Below, piece by piece: positions 1 through 11,928 of a stretch of DNA of 64,000 nt; positions within the stretch are counted from its first letter, which is position 1; the number at the start of each line of letters is the position of its first letter. This DNA comes from Halomonas ramblicola (lineage in GTDB: Bacteria; Pseudomonadota; Gammaproteobacteria; Pseudomonadales; Halomonadaceae). Made by a program: the position numbers and the translations under genes. The stretch is from positions 1 to 64,000 of the forward strand of contig NZ_JAUFPL010000020.1 in the NCBI RefSeq assembly GCF_030409215.1, in the 5' to 3' direction. The notes beneath the pieces were generated by a model. That model did no database searches, was not told where the DNA came from, and was given only the letters and a program-made list of their open reading frames with translations.

Positions 1-192
1 CTCCCGTAGGACGTATGCGGTATTAGCCTGAGTTTCCCCAGGTTATCCCCCACTACCGGGCAGATTCCTATGCCTTACTCACCCGTCCGCCGCTCGACGC
101 CCGGAAGCAAGCTCCCGTCGTTTCCGCTCGACTTGCATGTGTTAGGCCTGCCGCCAGCGTTCAATCTGAGCCATGATCAAACTCTTCAGTTT
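1..192 (-). rRNA. 16S ribosomal RNA, 5' end only (runs off the window)
   Basis: On the minus strand the segment reads AGAGTTTGATCATGGCTCAG followed by the conserved GAACGCTGGCGGC and the V1/V2 region, so this is the 5' end of a small-subunit rRNA. The mature end is placed near 192 by analogy with the E. coli AAATTGAAGAG start; the rest lies beyond position 1. The V2 ending (GCATACGTCCTACGGGAG) is the form I associate with Halomonas and relatives. Confidence 0.97.
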
Positions 193-372
193 AAGATCAT
201 ATAGTCCTTACCCCGTCGCTCCGAAAAGCAACAAGAAGCGGACCAAACTTGGCTCAAGGGTCAAACGTTCTCAAAAAGACCCGAAAGTCTTTGACGAGTC
301 GCTTGCCTTGATGGTTCGTGTGACGTGATCACCGACCCATCGACAAGCGCCCACATGAATTACCTGATCGAT

Positions 373-384
373 TGTTAAAGAGCG
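373..384 (-). promoter_or_regulatory. boxA antitermination signal of the rRNA leader
   Basis: The minus strand reads CGCTCTTTAACA, one base from the NusB/NusE boxA consensus TGCTCTTTAACA. It lies about 180 nt before the mature 16S end, as in other rrn leaders. Stretch 193-441 otherwise holds only the transcribed rRNA leader. Confidence 0.85.
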
Positions 385-441
385 TCTCGCTGGCCGTCGT
401 GCCGCCGAAGCGACCTCGCCGGCGCCCTGCGAGGAAGGCGT

Positions 442-469
442 ATTCTACGTGATCGGCGCCGGCTGTCAA
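442..469 (-). promoter_or_regulatory. rrn promoter, proximal (P2-like)
   Basis: Minus strand TTGACA (469-464), a 16-bp spacer, then TAGAAT (447-442). It sits upstream of boxA and 16S. The -35, spacer length and -10 are the same as in the distal promoter at 584-611. Confidence 0.8.
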
Positions 470-583
470 CCGCGTTCTTTCCGCGTGGCGACGCGTCTCG
501 AAAGACCCTTGCCGTTGACCCGACTCGCCGCCTCAGCGACCGCCGATAGAGCCCTCAGCGGCTCTCTGTAGCGAGTGGGGCGC

Positions 584-611
584 ATTCTACCGAATCCGCC
601 GCGCCTGTCAA
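584..611 (-). promoter_or_regulatory. rrn promoter, distal (P1-like) with GC discriminator
   Basis: Minus strand TTGACA (611-606), 16-bp spacer, TAGAAT (589-584), followed by the GC-rich discriminator GCGCCCC expected of a stringently controlled stable-RNA promoter. Between here and the pssA terminator (612-862) I see no gene. Confidence 0.8.
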
Positions 612-862
612 CCGAGCCCTTTCGACACCTTCCGAAAAACCTCAGACATAACAAGCACTTCTGCCATCCTCCACCGCTGGCAACGTGGCCCGTCGCCGGC
701 AGCGGATGCGTACTTTACGGATTTCCCCGGGGCCTCGCAAGCCCTTTCGGGAAAAAGTCTCGGAGCGATGGCGACGGCGTGACTCCAGGACGCCCGCCAG
801 CCTATCTACAACCGCTCGGCAAAGCACGGCTGTGGATGAATCGCCCCATCCACTGCAGACGA

Positions 863-887
863 CAACGCCCGCACGAGGCGGGCGTTG
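863..887 (-). terminator. Terminator-like hairpin after pssA
   Basis: A 9-bp GC stem (AACGCCCGC / GCGGGCGTT) with a 5-nt loop starts 20 nt after the pssA stop. The following U-rich tract is weak (TTGTCGTCT). Confidence 0.6.
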
Positions 888-907
888 ACGAAGCATGGGA
901 GAGCACT

Positions 908-1789
908 TCAGCCGGCGGGCGGGCGGCGCCGGAGCTTGCGCGTCACGGCCATCACCGGGCCCGAGGCGACATAGGTACCGAACAGCAGCAGCAGCATCAC
1001 CGATGGCTCGACGGAGATCACCACGAAGCCCAGCACGATGGCCAACAGCACCACGAAGGGCACCGGCCCCTTGAGATCGATCTCCTTGAAGCTGTAGTAG
1101 CGGATATTGCTGACCATCAACACGCCCGCGGCCGCGACGATGATCAACATCAGCAACTTGAAGCCGAAGGCCTCGGCATCGAAGCTGTGGAAGGTCCACA
1201 CGCTGGCGGCCACCAGAGCCGCGGCGGAGGGGCTGGGCAGGCCGATGAACCACTTCTTGTCGACGCTGCCGATCTGCACATTGAAGCGCGCCAGGCGCAG
1301 GGCGGCACAGGCCACGAAGAGGAAGGCCACCACCCAGCCGGTCTTGCCGATGTCCTGCAGGATCCAGGTGAAGGCCACCAGTGCCGGCGCCACCCCGAAG
1401 GAGAGCATGTCGGAGAGGCTGTCGTACTCGGCCCCGAAGGCGCTCTGGGTATTGGTCATGCGTGCCACCCGGCCGTCCAGGCCGTCGAGCACCATGGCGA
1501 TGAAGATGGCCACGGAAGCGGCGGTGAAGTCGCCGTTGATACCCGCCACCACGGCGAAGAAGCCGGCGAACAGCGCCGAGGTGGTGAAGAGGTTGGGCAA
1601 CAGGTAGATGCCCTTGCGCCTCACCTTCCTGCCGTCTTCCACGGACTCCTCGATCACCTCCGTCTCGCGGAGAAAGGCCGCGGCCAGATCCTCCTCGCCC
1701 TTCGCCGGCCCTTCCTGCGCCGAGTCGTCGTCGGGTTCGTCGGCCTGCCGCGAAGCGTCATGCGCATTGTTGCGGGGGTCCTGACTCAT
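908..1789 (-). CDS. pssA: CDP-diacylglycerol-serine O-phosphatidyltransferase (phosphatidylserine synthase)
   Basis: Makes phosphatidylserine from CDP-diacylglycerol and L-serine, the first committed step to phosphatidylethanolamine, in the inner membrane. The CDP-alcohol phosphotransferase signature is complete: D105-G106, A109-R110, G119, D123 and D127. Several hydrophobic segments follow, up to about residue 285. The first 55 residues are acidic and probably cytoplasmic. I chose ATG 1789 (293 aa) because the protein N-terminus there is plausible and GGACGAG precedes it; an in-frame start at 1909 would add 40 residues of low-complexity sequence. It is a class II (membrane) synthase, as in pseudomonads, not the soluble E. 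coli type. It lies downstream of ilvC but behind a strong terminator. Confidence 0.93.
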   Translation of the reverse strand: MSQDPRNNAHDASRQADEPDDDSAQEGPAKGEEDLAAAFLRETEVIEESVEDGRKVRRKGIYLLPNLFTTSALFAGFFAVVAGINGDFTAASVAIFIAMVLDGLDGRVARMTNTQSAFGAEYDSLSDMLSFGVAPALVAFTWILQDIGKTGWVVAFLFVACAALRLARFNVQIGSVDKKWFIGLPSPSAAALVAASVWTFHSFDAEAFGFKLLMLIIVAAAGVLMVSNIRYYSFKEIDLKGPVPFVVLLAIVLGFVVISVEPSVMLLLLFGTYVASGPVMAVTRKLRRRPPAG

Positions 1790-1873
1790 ACGTCTCGTCC
1801 GTTGCCATGAAGGAATGGGGCCATTCTTGCACGCTGGCCGGGGTGCGAAAAGGCAGGGAGCAGAAGCACGAAA

Positions 1874-1903
1874 GCCGAGGGCGCGGAAATCCGCGCCCTC
1901 GGC
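1874..1903 (-). terminator. Intrinsic terminator of ilvC
   Basis: A perfect 14-bp stem (GCCGAGGGCGCGGA and its complement) with a minimal loop is followed on the minus strand by TTTCGTGCTT. It starts about 25 nt after the ilvC stop. Confidence 0.9.
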
Positions 1904-1928
1904 CGTCATCCTGCATCCCGGAAAGGGA

Positions 1929-3110
<1,182 letters not shown>

Positions 3111-3120
3111 AATCATCGAC

Positions 3121-4008
3121 ATGGACATGCGCCCCCTCAGACATTTCCTCGCCCTGGCCGACAGCCTGCATTTCGGGCGCGCCAGCGAGGCCTGCCACGT
3201 CAGCCCCTCGACCCTCTCACGCTCGATCCGCCAGCTGGAGGCGAACCTGGGCGTCGCCCTCTTCGAGCGGGACAATCGTCACGTGGCCCTGACCCGCCAG
3301 GGAGAAACCTTCCAGCGCTATGCCCGGGAGGCCCTGGAGCAGTGGGAGCAGCTGCGCCAGTCGCTGATGAGCGAGGCCGAACGGCTCACCGGCGAGATCA
3401 GCATCTACTGCTCGGTCACTGCCAGCTACAGCTTCCTCTACGAGCTGCTCAGCGAGTTCCGCAGCCGCCACCCGGGCATCGAGCTCAAGCTGCACACCGG
3501 CGACCCCGCCGAGGCCATGGCGCGGGTGCTGGCCGGTGACGAGGACATGGCGATCACGCCACGCCCGCGCCAGGTCCCCGAGGCCCTGGCCTTCAAGTCG
3601 CTGACCCGGGCCCCCCTGGTGTTCATCGCCCCACGCGAGGAGACCGACTGGATCCCCACCACTCCGGAGTCGCCCAGCGCCCCCCAGTGGCGCGAGGTGC
3701 CGATGATCCTCTCCGAGGCCGGCCTGTCGCGCAGCTACGCCGACACCTGGTTCCGTGCACTCGGCGTACCGCCCAGGATCTATGCCCAGGTGGCCGGGCA
3801 CGAAGCCATCGTCAGCATGGTGGGGCTGGGGTTCGGCATCGGCGTGGTGCCGAAGATCGTGCTCGACAACAGCCCGCTGCGCGAGCGCGTGCGGATCCTG
3901 CCGGTGAAGCCCGAACTACCCCACTACGACGTCGGCCTGTGCGTGCTGGAGCGGCGCCTGAAGAGTCCGCTGATCCGCGCGCTCTGGGACGAGGTGGCGG
4001 AGAGGTGA
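3121..4008 (+). CDS. ilvY: LysR-family activator IlvY
   Basis: Transcription factor of 295 aa with an N-terminal winged HTH (about residues 1-60, containing HVSPSTLSRSIRQLE) and a substrate-binding domain. Strong family resemblance to E. coli IlvY is visible in stretches such as CSVTASYS, TGDPAEAM and GHEAIVSMVGLG. ATG 3121 gives the canonical start MDMRPLRHFL; an upstream in-frame ATG at 3064 lies inside the operator region and is unlikely. Divergent orientation to ilvC supports the role: sensing acetolactate and activating ilvC while repressing its own gene. Confidence 0.92.
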   Translation: MDMRPLRHFLALADSLHFGRASEACHVSPSTLSRSIRQLEANLGVALFERDNRHVALTRQGETFQRYAREALEQWEQLRQSLMSEAERLTGEISIYCSVTASYSFLYELLSEFRSRHPGIELKLHTGDPAEAMARVLAGDEDMAITPRPRQVPEALAFKSLTRAPLVFIAPREETDWIPTTPESPSAPQWREVPMILSEAGLSRSYADTWFRALGVPPRIYAQVAGHEAIVSMVGLGFGIGVVPKIVLDNSPLRERVRILPVKPELPHYDVGLCVLERRLKSPLIRALWDEVAER

Positions 4009-4024
4009 TGACCGCCGGCGCTGG

Positions 4025-4060
4025 AAGCAAGAGGCCGCCCCGAAGGGCGGCCTCTTGCTT
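4025..4060. terminator. Bidirectional terminator between ilvY and ilvH
   Basis: A 16-bp perfect stem (AAGCAAGAGGCCGCCC / its complement) with a CGAA loop separates two convergent genes. A/T-rich ends on both sides allow it to work in both directions. Confidence 0.85.
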
Positions 4061-4081
4061 CAACGACAAGGCAGTAGTAAA

Positions 4082-4573
4082 TCAAAGGGACAGGACCTTG
4101 TCGCCGCGGGCGATCCCCGACACCCCGGTGCGCGCCACCTCGAGCACCCCTACCGGCTCCATGGCCTGCAGGAAGGCATCCAGCTTGGGGGCGTCGCCGG
4201 TGATCTGCACCGTGTAGAGGCTCGGCGTCACGTCGACGATCTGCGCGCGGAAGATGTCCACGGTGCGCTTCACCTCGTCGCGGGCCGCGCCCAGCGCCTT
4301 GACCTTCACCAGCATCAGCTCGCGCTCGATATGGTTGCCCTCGGTGAGGTCCACCAGCTTGACCACGTCGATCAGCTTGTTGAGGTGCTTGGTGATCTGC
4401 TCGATCACCCGGTCATCCCCGACGGTGGTCACCGTCAGGCGCGACAGGGTCTCGTCCTCCGTGGGCGCCACGTTCAGCGTCTCGATGTTGAAGTTGCGCT
4501 GCGAGAAGAGCCCCACCACGCGAGACAGGGCGCCCGGTTCGTTTTCCATCAGAATCGAGATGATATGGCGCAT
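4082..4573 (-). CDS. ilvH: Acetolactate synthase small (regulatory) subunit
   Basis: Regulatory subunit of acetohydroxyacid synthase, 163 aa, carrying an N-terminal ACT domain that binds valine for feedback inhibition. Diagnostic stretches are MRHIISILMENEPGALSRVV at the start, then FNIETLNVAPTED. Its ATG shares one base with the stop of ilvI (TGATG), so the two subunits are translationally coupled, as usual for a 1:1 complex. Confidence 0.97.
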   Translation of the reverse strand: MRHIISILMENEPGALSRVVGLFSQRNFNIETLNVAPTEDETLSRLTVTTVGDDRVIEQITKHLNKLIDVVKLVDLTEGNHIERELMLVKVKALGAARDEVKRTVDIFRAQIVDVTPSLYTVQITGDAPKLDAFLQAMEPVGVLEVARTGVSGIARGDKVLSL

Positions 4574-6297
4574 CAGGTCCGCTCCGTCTTGGAAAGCAGC
4601 ATGTCACGCATGGAGCCCAGGGGCACCTGCATCGGATAGACGTGCTCGTGCGGGTCGACGAGAACATCGAGGAAGATCAGCTCGTCCTTGTCGGCAAAGG
4701 TCCGTTCCAGTGCCGGCTCGAGCTCCTCGAGGGTCTCGACCTTCAGCGCGGTGAAGCCATACGACTCGATCAGTTTCTGGAAGTCGGGCAGCGACTCCAT
4801 GTAGGAGTGCGCGTGGCGCGACTTGTAGTTGAGATCCTGCCACTGGCGCACCATGCCCAGGGAGGCGTTGTTCAGGTTGACGATCTTCACGCCGCCACCG
4901 AACTGCTTACAGGTCGACAGCTCCTGCATCATCATCTGGAAGCTGCCCTCCCCGGTCACGCAGATCACCTGCTCGTCGGGGAAGTGCTGCTTGATGCCCA
5001 TGGCGGCCGGAAAGCCGAAGCCCATGGTGCCCAGCCCACCGGAGGTGATGAAGCGGTTGGGCTTGTCGAACTTGTAGTACTGGGCCGCGAACATCTGGTG
5101 CTGGCCCACGTCGGTGGTCACGTAGGCCTCGCCGCGGGTCACCCGGCACAGCGCCTCGATCACCTCCTGGGGCTTGATCGCCTCGCCGGGCCTGGACGGC
5201 TCGTAGAGCTTGCCGCTGCGCTCCTCGCGCCAGCCGTCGATCTTCTGCCACCACTCGGCCAGGGCCTCGGGATGGGCGATCTCCTTGCCCTGCACCAGGC
5301 TGATCATCTCGCTGATCACGCTGCCGGCCGGCCCCACGATGGGCACGTCGGCACGTATGGTCTTGGAGACCGAGCTGGGGTCGATGTCCACATGGACGAT
5401 CTTGGCCGTGGGACAGAACTTGGAGGTGTTGTTGGTGACGCGATCGTCGAAGCGTGCGCCGATGGCGACGATCAGGTCGGCATGGTGCATGGCCATGTTC
5501 GACTCATAGGAGCCGTGCATGCCCAGCCAGCCCAGGCACTGGCGGTCGCTCTGCGGGTAGGACCCGATGCCCATCAGGGTGGTGGTTATGGGGAAGCCGA
5601 GGCGCTTGACCAGGTCGGTCAGTCCCTCGCTGGCCCGGCCGGTGACCACACCGCCGCCGGTGTAGAACACCGGGCGCTTGGCCTTGAGCATCAGCTCCAC
5701 GGCCTTCTTGATCTGGCCGGTGTGGCCACGGGTGACCGGGTTGTACGAGCGCATCTTGACCCTCTTCGGGTAGACGTACTCGTAGCGTTCGGTGGGCGCG
5801 GTCATGTCCTTGGGAATGTCCACTACCACCGGGCCGGGACGCCCGGTGGACGCCAGGTAGAAGGCCTTCTTGAGGACTTCCGGAATCTCGGTCGGGTGCT
5901 TGATCGAGAAGCTGTGCTTCACGATCGGGCGGGTCACGCCGATGATGTCGGTTTCCTGGAAGGCGTCGTCGCCGATCAGGTGGCTCATCACCTGGCCGCA
6001 CAGCACCACCATCGGGATCGAGTCCATGTAGGCGGTGGCGATGCCGGTGACGGCGTTGGTGGCGCCGGGACCCGAGGTCACCAGTACCGTGCCGGGCTTG
6101 CCGGAGGCTCGCGCATAGCCATCGGCGGCATGGGTCGCGGCCTGTTCATGGCGCACCAGGATGTGCTTGACCTTGTCCTGGCGAAACAGGGCGTCATAGA
6201 TGTGCAGCGCCGCCCCGCCGGGATAGCCATAGATGTATTCGACGCCCTCATCCTGGAGGAAGCGGGCGATCATATCCGCGCCGGAAAGCAATTCCAC
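4573..6297 (-). CDS. ilvI: Acetolactate synthase large (catalytic) subunit
   Basis: ThDP- and FAD-dependent enzyme making acetolactate or acetohydroxybutyrate from pyruvate; 574 aa. The N-terminal ThDP-activating glutamate is in VRHEQAATHAADGYAR. The C-terminal ThDP motif begins TGEGSFQMMMQEL and ends NLNN; GEGS instead of GDGS is common in pseudomonads. I chose the GTG at 6297 because it has GGGGAG eight bases upstream and gives the family start VELLSGADMIARFL. An in-frame ATG at 6447 would add 50 residues of unlikely composition. Co-transcribed with ilvH. Confidence 0.95.
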   Translation of the reverse strand: MELLSGADMIARFLQDEGVEYIYGYPGGAALHIYDALFRQDKVKHILVRHEQAATHAADGYARASGKPGTVLVTSGPGATNAVTGIATAYMDSIPMVVLCGQVMSHLIGDDAFQETDIIGVTRPIVKHSFSIKHPTEIPEVLKKAFYLASTGRPGPVVVDIPKDMTAPTERYEYVYPKRVKMRSYNPVTRGHTGQIKKAVELMLKAKRPVFYTGGGVVTGRASEGLTDLVKRLGFPITTTLMGIGSYPQSDRQCLGWLGMHGSYESNMAMHHADLIVAIGARFDDRVTNNTSKFCPTAKIVHVDIDPSSVSKTIRADVPIVGPAGSVISEMISLVQGKEIAHPEALAEWWQKIDGWREERSGKLYEPSRPGEAIKPQEVIEALCRVTRGEAYVTTDVGQHQMFAAQYYKFDKPNRFITSGGLGTMGFGFPAAMGIKQHFPDEQVICVTGEGSFQMMMQELSTCKQFGGGVKIVNLNNASLGMVRQWQDLNYKSRHAHSYMESLPDFQKLIESYGFTALKVETLEELEPALERTFADKDELIFLDVLVDPHEHVYPMQVPLGSMRDMLLSKTERT

Positions 6298-6624
6298 GTG
6301 TTTTTCTCCCCTGGAGGTCTCGAGTGCGATCCGCGTCACCGGTATGGGACACGGGGTCGAGTGCGGCGGTATGCCGCTGCCGGACACGCCGGCACCTGAT
6401 GCCAAACCCTGGCTAAAGGGCCCTGTTGGGGCCTGCACTCTCATCACGGCGGATCGCCGCGTCGGGGCGTTGGCCGACCCGGGTGGTTGACCCGGGTTCG
6501 GCAGTCCTTCGGCGGGTAGAGGCCAGACGGCCTACCCTTCGCGCGGGAGTGGGGGATTGCCCGCAGAGGTCCGCGCCCGCAATCAGGAAACGCCAAGATT
6601 CCATTAGCGAGGCAAAAGTGTCAA
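6298..6624 (-). promoter_or_regulatory. Long structured leader and candidate promoter of ilvIH
   Basis: Some 320 nt precede the ilvI start. The minus strand has a TTGACA at 6624-6619 without a good -10. Two GC-rich hairpins follow (GGGTAGGCC...GGCCTCTACCC near 6514-6537, and a CCCGGGT/ACCCGGG pair near 6470-6500). No leader peptide rich in Ile/Leu/Val codons and no hairpin with a U-run is visible, so classical attenuation is not supported. Function is open. Confidence 0.35.
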
Positions 6625-6708
6625 CCGACAGCCTTGTCTTCGCCTCCGCCGGGCAGATGGCACGCGGGGCTCGGCCCCTGCCTCATACCAAGGTCTAATG
6701 CCCGGAAT

Positions 6709-6831
6709 TCGCACTCCGCGCCGATAGCTGCTGTAATGCTGCGCCATGGTGACACGATTCACCTAACAACGCTGACACCGAACCTCATCGGCTGGATCGA
6801 ACACCCATCAGATGAATCGATTCACTTAACA
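6709..6831 (+). promoter_or_regulatory. Promoter and paired LacI/GalR-type operators of the sugar porter gene
   Basis: An extended -10 (TG-C-TGTAAT, 6729-6737) lies just upstream of operator 1, TGACACGATTCA (6750-6761). Operator 2 is the perfect palindrome TGAATCGATTCA (6813-6824). Both belong to a direct repeat CGATTCACxTAACA. Their centres are 63 bp apart, six helical turns. Central CG and length match LacI/GalR-family sites; no such regulator is in the window. Confidence 0.6.
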
Positions 6832-6859
6832 CAAGAACTCCCACAGGAGGACAACGACA

Positions 6860-8236
6860 ATGTCGCGAATCCTGCAATGGTCGATCACCGTGGCCCTCGC
6901 CGGCTTCCTGTTCGGCTTCGACACCGCCGTGATCTCCGGCGCCGACAAGCCCATCCAGGCACTCTGGGGCCTCAGCGACCTCCAGCACGGCCTGCTGATC
7001 ATGTCGATGGCGCTGTGGGGCACCGTCATCGGCGCCATCTTCGGCAACTGGCCCACCGACCACCTGGGGCGCCGCACCACCCTGCTGTTGATCGGCGTCC
7101 TCTACCTGGTGTCCGCCATCGGCTCCGCAGTGGTCTCCGACCCGGTGCTGTTCGCCGCCTTTCGCCTGATCGGTGGCATCGGCGTGGGCATCTCCTCGGT
7201 GGCCGCCCCCACCTACATTTCCGAGATCGCCCCGCCGAAGTATCGCGGCTTCCTGGTCGCCATGTATCAGTTCAACATCGTCTTCGGCATCCTGATGGCC
7301 TTCATCTCGAACTACGTCATCGGCAGCCTGATCACCGAAGACGCCTGGCGCTGGATGCTGGGTATCGAGGCCGTGCCCGCCCTGCTCTACACCCTGATGA
7401 TCACTCGGGTACCGCGCAGCCCGCGCTGGCTGATCCTCAAGCGCAACGACGTCGCGGAAGCCTCCCGCGTGCTGCGCCTGATCAACCCCGCGGCCGACGT
7501 CGACGCGGAGATCGCCGCCATCCGCGCCGCCGAGGACGAGGAGCGCAACGCCCACGCGCGCTTCTTCTCGCGTCGCTATCGGCTGCCGATCCTGCTGGCC
7601 TTCCTGATCGCCTTCTTCAACCAGCTCTCCGGCATCAACTTCATCATCTACTACGCGCCCCGCGTACTCGAGGCCGCCGAGCTCGGCAGCCAGGCGGCGC
7701 TGCTGTCCACCGCCGGCATCGGCGTGGTCAACCTGGTGTTCACCATGCTCGGCATGTCGCTGATCGACAAGCTGGGACGGCGTACCCTCCTCTACATCGG
7801 CTCCGCGGGCTACCTGGTCTCGCTGGTGCTGATCTCCCGGGCCTTCTTCGGCGATGCCCTGGGAGGGATCGAGGTGCCGCTGCTGCTGGCGCTGTTCATC
7901 GCGGCCCACGCCATCAGCCAGGGTGCCGTCATCTGGGTGTTCATCTCGGAGGTATTCCCCAACCACGTGCGCGCCCGCGGCCAGTCCTTCGGCAGCTCGA
8001 TCCACTGGATCTTCGCGGCCCTGATCACCCTGGTCATGCCCTGGGTACTGGGCACCTTCAGCGGCGGTCCGGTCTTCGCCTTCTTCGCGGTGATGATGCT
8101 GCTGCAACTGATATTCGTGATGTTCCTCATGCCCGAGACCAAGAACGTCTCCCTCGAGGAGCTGCAGAAGCGCCTGGTCGGCGACGATGTCAAGCTGCGT
8201 CGCGTCCACCTGTCCGGCGCCCGGGCCAAAGCCTGA
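6860..8236 (+). CDS. Sugar porter of the major facilitator superfamily
   Basis: Twelve-helix symporter of 458 aa. Sugar-porter signatures are clear: DHLGRR after helix 2, PTYISEIAPPKYRG after helix 4, the R-SPRWL motif at the end of the first half, QLSGIN in helix 7, DKLGRR in the second half, and a PETKN end. AGGAGG lies 9 nt before ATG 6860. Substrate cannot be read from the sequence; a hexose, pentose or inositol-like polyol coupled to H+ or Na+ is likely. It is monocistronic, with its own terminator and the two upstream operators, so probably substrate-induced. Confidence 0.88.
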   Translation: MSRILQWSITVALAGFLFGFDTAVISGADKPIQALWGLSDLQHGLLIMSMALWGTVIGAIFGNWPTDHLGRRTTLLLIGVLYLVSAIGSAVVSDPVLFAAFRLIGGIGVGISSVAAPTYISEIAPPKYRGFLVAMYQFNIVFGILMAFISNYVIGSLITEDAWRWMLGIEAVPALLYTLMITRVPRSPRWLILKRNDVAEASRVLRLINPAADVDAEIAAIRAAEDEERNAHARFFSRRYRLPILLAFLIAFFNQLSGINFIIYYAPRVLEAAELGSQAALLSTAGIGVVNLVFTMLGMSLIDKLGRRTLLYIGSAGYLVSLVLISRAFFGDALGGIEVPLLLALFIAAHAISQGAVIWVFISEVFPNHVRARGQSFGSSIHWIFAALITLVMPWVLGTFSGGPVFAFFAVMMLLQLIFVMFLMPETKNVSLEELQKRLVGDDVKLRRVHLSGARAKA

Positions 8237-8254
8237 CGGCCGCCCCCTCCCCCG

Positions 8255-8277
8255 GCCCCGGGCGACACGCCCGGGGC
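8255..8277 (+). terminator. Terminator-like hairpin after the sugar porter
   Basis: Perfect 10-bp stem GCCCCGGGCG / CGCCCGGGGC with a 3-nt loop 18 nt after the stop; the downstream T-tract is short (TGCTTGCGTGTT). Confidence 0.65.
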
Positions 8278-8326
8278 TGCTTGCGTGTTGCGTCGGGCAC
8301 GGCACGCAACACCTGACCGGCCATCC

Positions 8327-8360
8327 AAAAAGAGCCCGCCGGGTAAGACACCGGGCGGGC
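8327..8360 (-). terminator. Intrinsic terminator of clpB
   Basis: On the minus strand a GCCCGCCCGG...CCGGCGGGC stem-loop is followed by TCTTTTTGG. It lies about 100 nt after the clpB stop. Confidence 0.85.
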
Positions 8361-8462
8361 AAGTGGGTTACAGGACGCAACCTGACTCTCAGTGTAGACG
8401 CATCATCCGAGGATGCGAGGTCGCAGGCCACGCCTCGCCTGGCCTGTGCGGCGAGCACCGGC

Positions 8463-11048
<2,586 letters not shown>

Positions 11049-11120
11049 GCGCTTTCCTCCATCGGGGTGGCGAGGCGGTCGGACGCCCCGCTTGGCCCTG
11101 TCAATGAGTCTTGACAACCT

Positions 11121-11149
11121 CAATGGAGTCGGGCGGGTGGGGTTTCAAG
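11121..11149 (-). promoter_or_regulatory. Sigma-32 heat-shock promoter of clpB
   Basis: The minus strand reads CTTGAAA (11149-11143), a 14-bp spacer, then CTCCATTG (11128-11121). Consensus for RpoH is CTTGAAA-N13-15-CCCCATNT. It lies 73 bp before the clpB start and beyond the end of pgeF. Confidence 0.85.
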
Positions 11150-11162
11150 TCGACCGCATCGC

Positions 11163-11918
11163 TTATCTGATCCAGATCACGCTGGCCATGCGGCCGGTCT
11201 TGCCGTCATCGCGGCGGTGGGAGTAGAAGCGCGATTCGCAGGCGGTGCAGAAGTGGCCGCCGCTGATGTGCGAGACCCCCAGCCGTTCCAGGCGCAGGCG
11301 CGCCAGGCGGTAGAGATCGGCCATGAAGTGGCCGAGGCGGTAGGGGCTGGGGTCGAAGGCCTCGGTGGCCTCCGGATGCACGCCGACGAAGGCCTGCTGC
11401 ACCTCGGGACCGACCTCGAACTGGGCGTTGGAGATCGCTGGCCCCAGCCAGGCCAGCTGTTCTTCCGGCGGCACGCCCAGGGCGGCCACCGTGGCCTCGA
11501 GCACGCCACCGGCCAGGCCGCGCCAACCGGCGTGGGCCACCGCCACCCGGGTGCCGCGGCGGTCGCAGAGGAACACCGGCAGGCAGTCGGCGGTGAGCAC
11601 CACGCAGGCATAGTCGCGGTCGAAGGCCACCGCGGCGTCGGCTTCCGGCGGCGTCTCCGCATAGGCTCGTTGCACCCGGGCGCCATGCACTTGGTCGAGC
11701 CACAGCAAGGGGCGCGCCTCGTTCACCTGTTTCTGCAGCAGCCGGCGACACAGCGCCACGTGGTCCGGGTTGTCACCCACATGCTCGGCGGGATTGAAGC
11801 AGGCGAAGTCGCCCTGGCTGGGGCCCGTTTCGCGGGTGGTGACGAAGGCCCCCACGGAGGTGGGGGCCGGCCAGTCGGGCAGGATCAGGGTCGGGCGCAG
11901 GTCGGGGGCGTCGCTCAT
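11163..11918 (-). CDS. pgeF: Peptidoglycan editing factor PgeF (YfiH/laccase-domain family)
   Basis: 251-aa member of the DUF152/YfiH family, copper- or zinc-binding cytoplasmic proteins once called polyphenol oxidases; E. coli YfiH removes wrongly built UDP-MurNAc-L-Ser. Family motifs present: DQVHG, TADCLPVFLCD, AHAGWRGL, LGPAI, and the C-terminal FYSHRRD...GRMASVIWI. It starts 11 nt after the rluD stop, the usual rluD-yfiH-clpB order, but clpB has its own heat-shock promoter. Confidence 0.92.
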   Translation of the reverse strand: MSDAPDLRPTLILPDWPAPTSVGAFVTTRETGPSQGDFACFNPAEHVGDNPDHVALCRRLLQKQVNEARPLLWLDQVHGARVQRAYAETPPEADAAVAFDRDYACVVLTADCLPVFLCDRRGTRVAVAHAGWRGLAGGVLEATVAALGVPPEEQLAWLGPAISNAQFEVGPEVQQAFVGVHPEATEAFDPSPYRLGHFMADLYRLARLRLERLGVSHISGGHFCTACESRFYSHRRDDGKTGRMASVIWIR

Positions 11919-11928
11919 CGCGGTTTCC

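Noticed and set aside
6298..6624. T-box or classical attenuator before ilvI
   Set aside because: No T-box sequence, no hairpin with U-run and no Ile/Leu/Val-rich leader peptide.
11101..11116. Sigma-70 -35 (TTGACA) for clpB near its start
   Set aside because: The hexamer is present on the minus strand, but no acceptable -10 follows, and the sigma-32 promoter just upstream fits far better.
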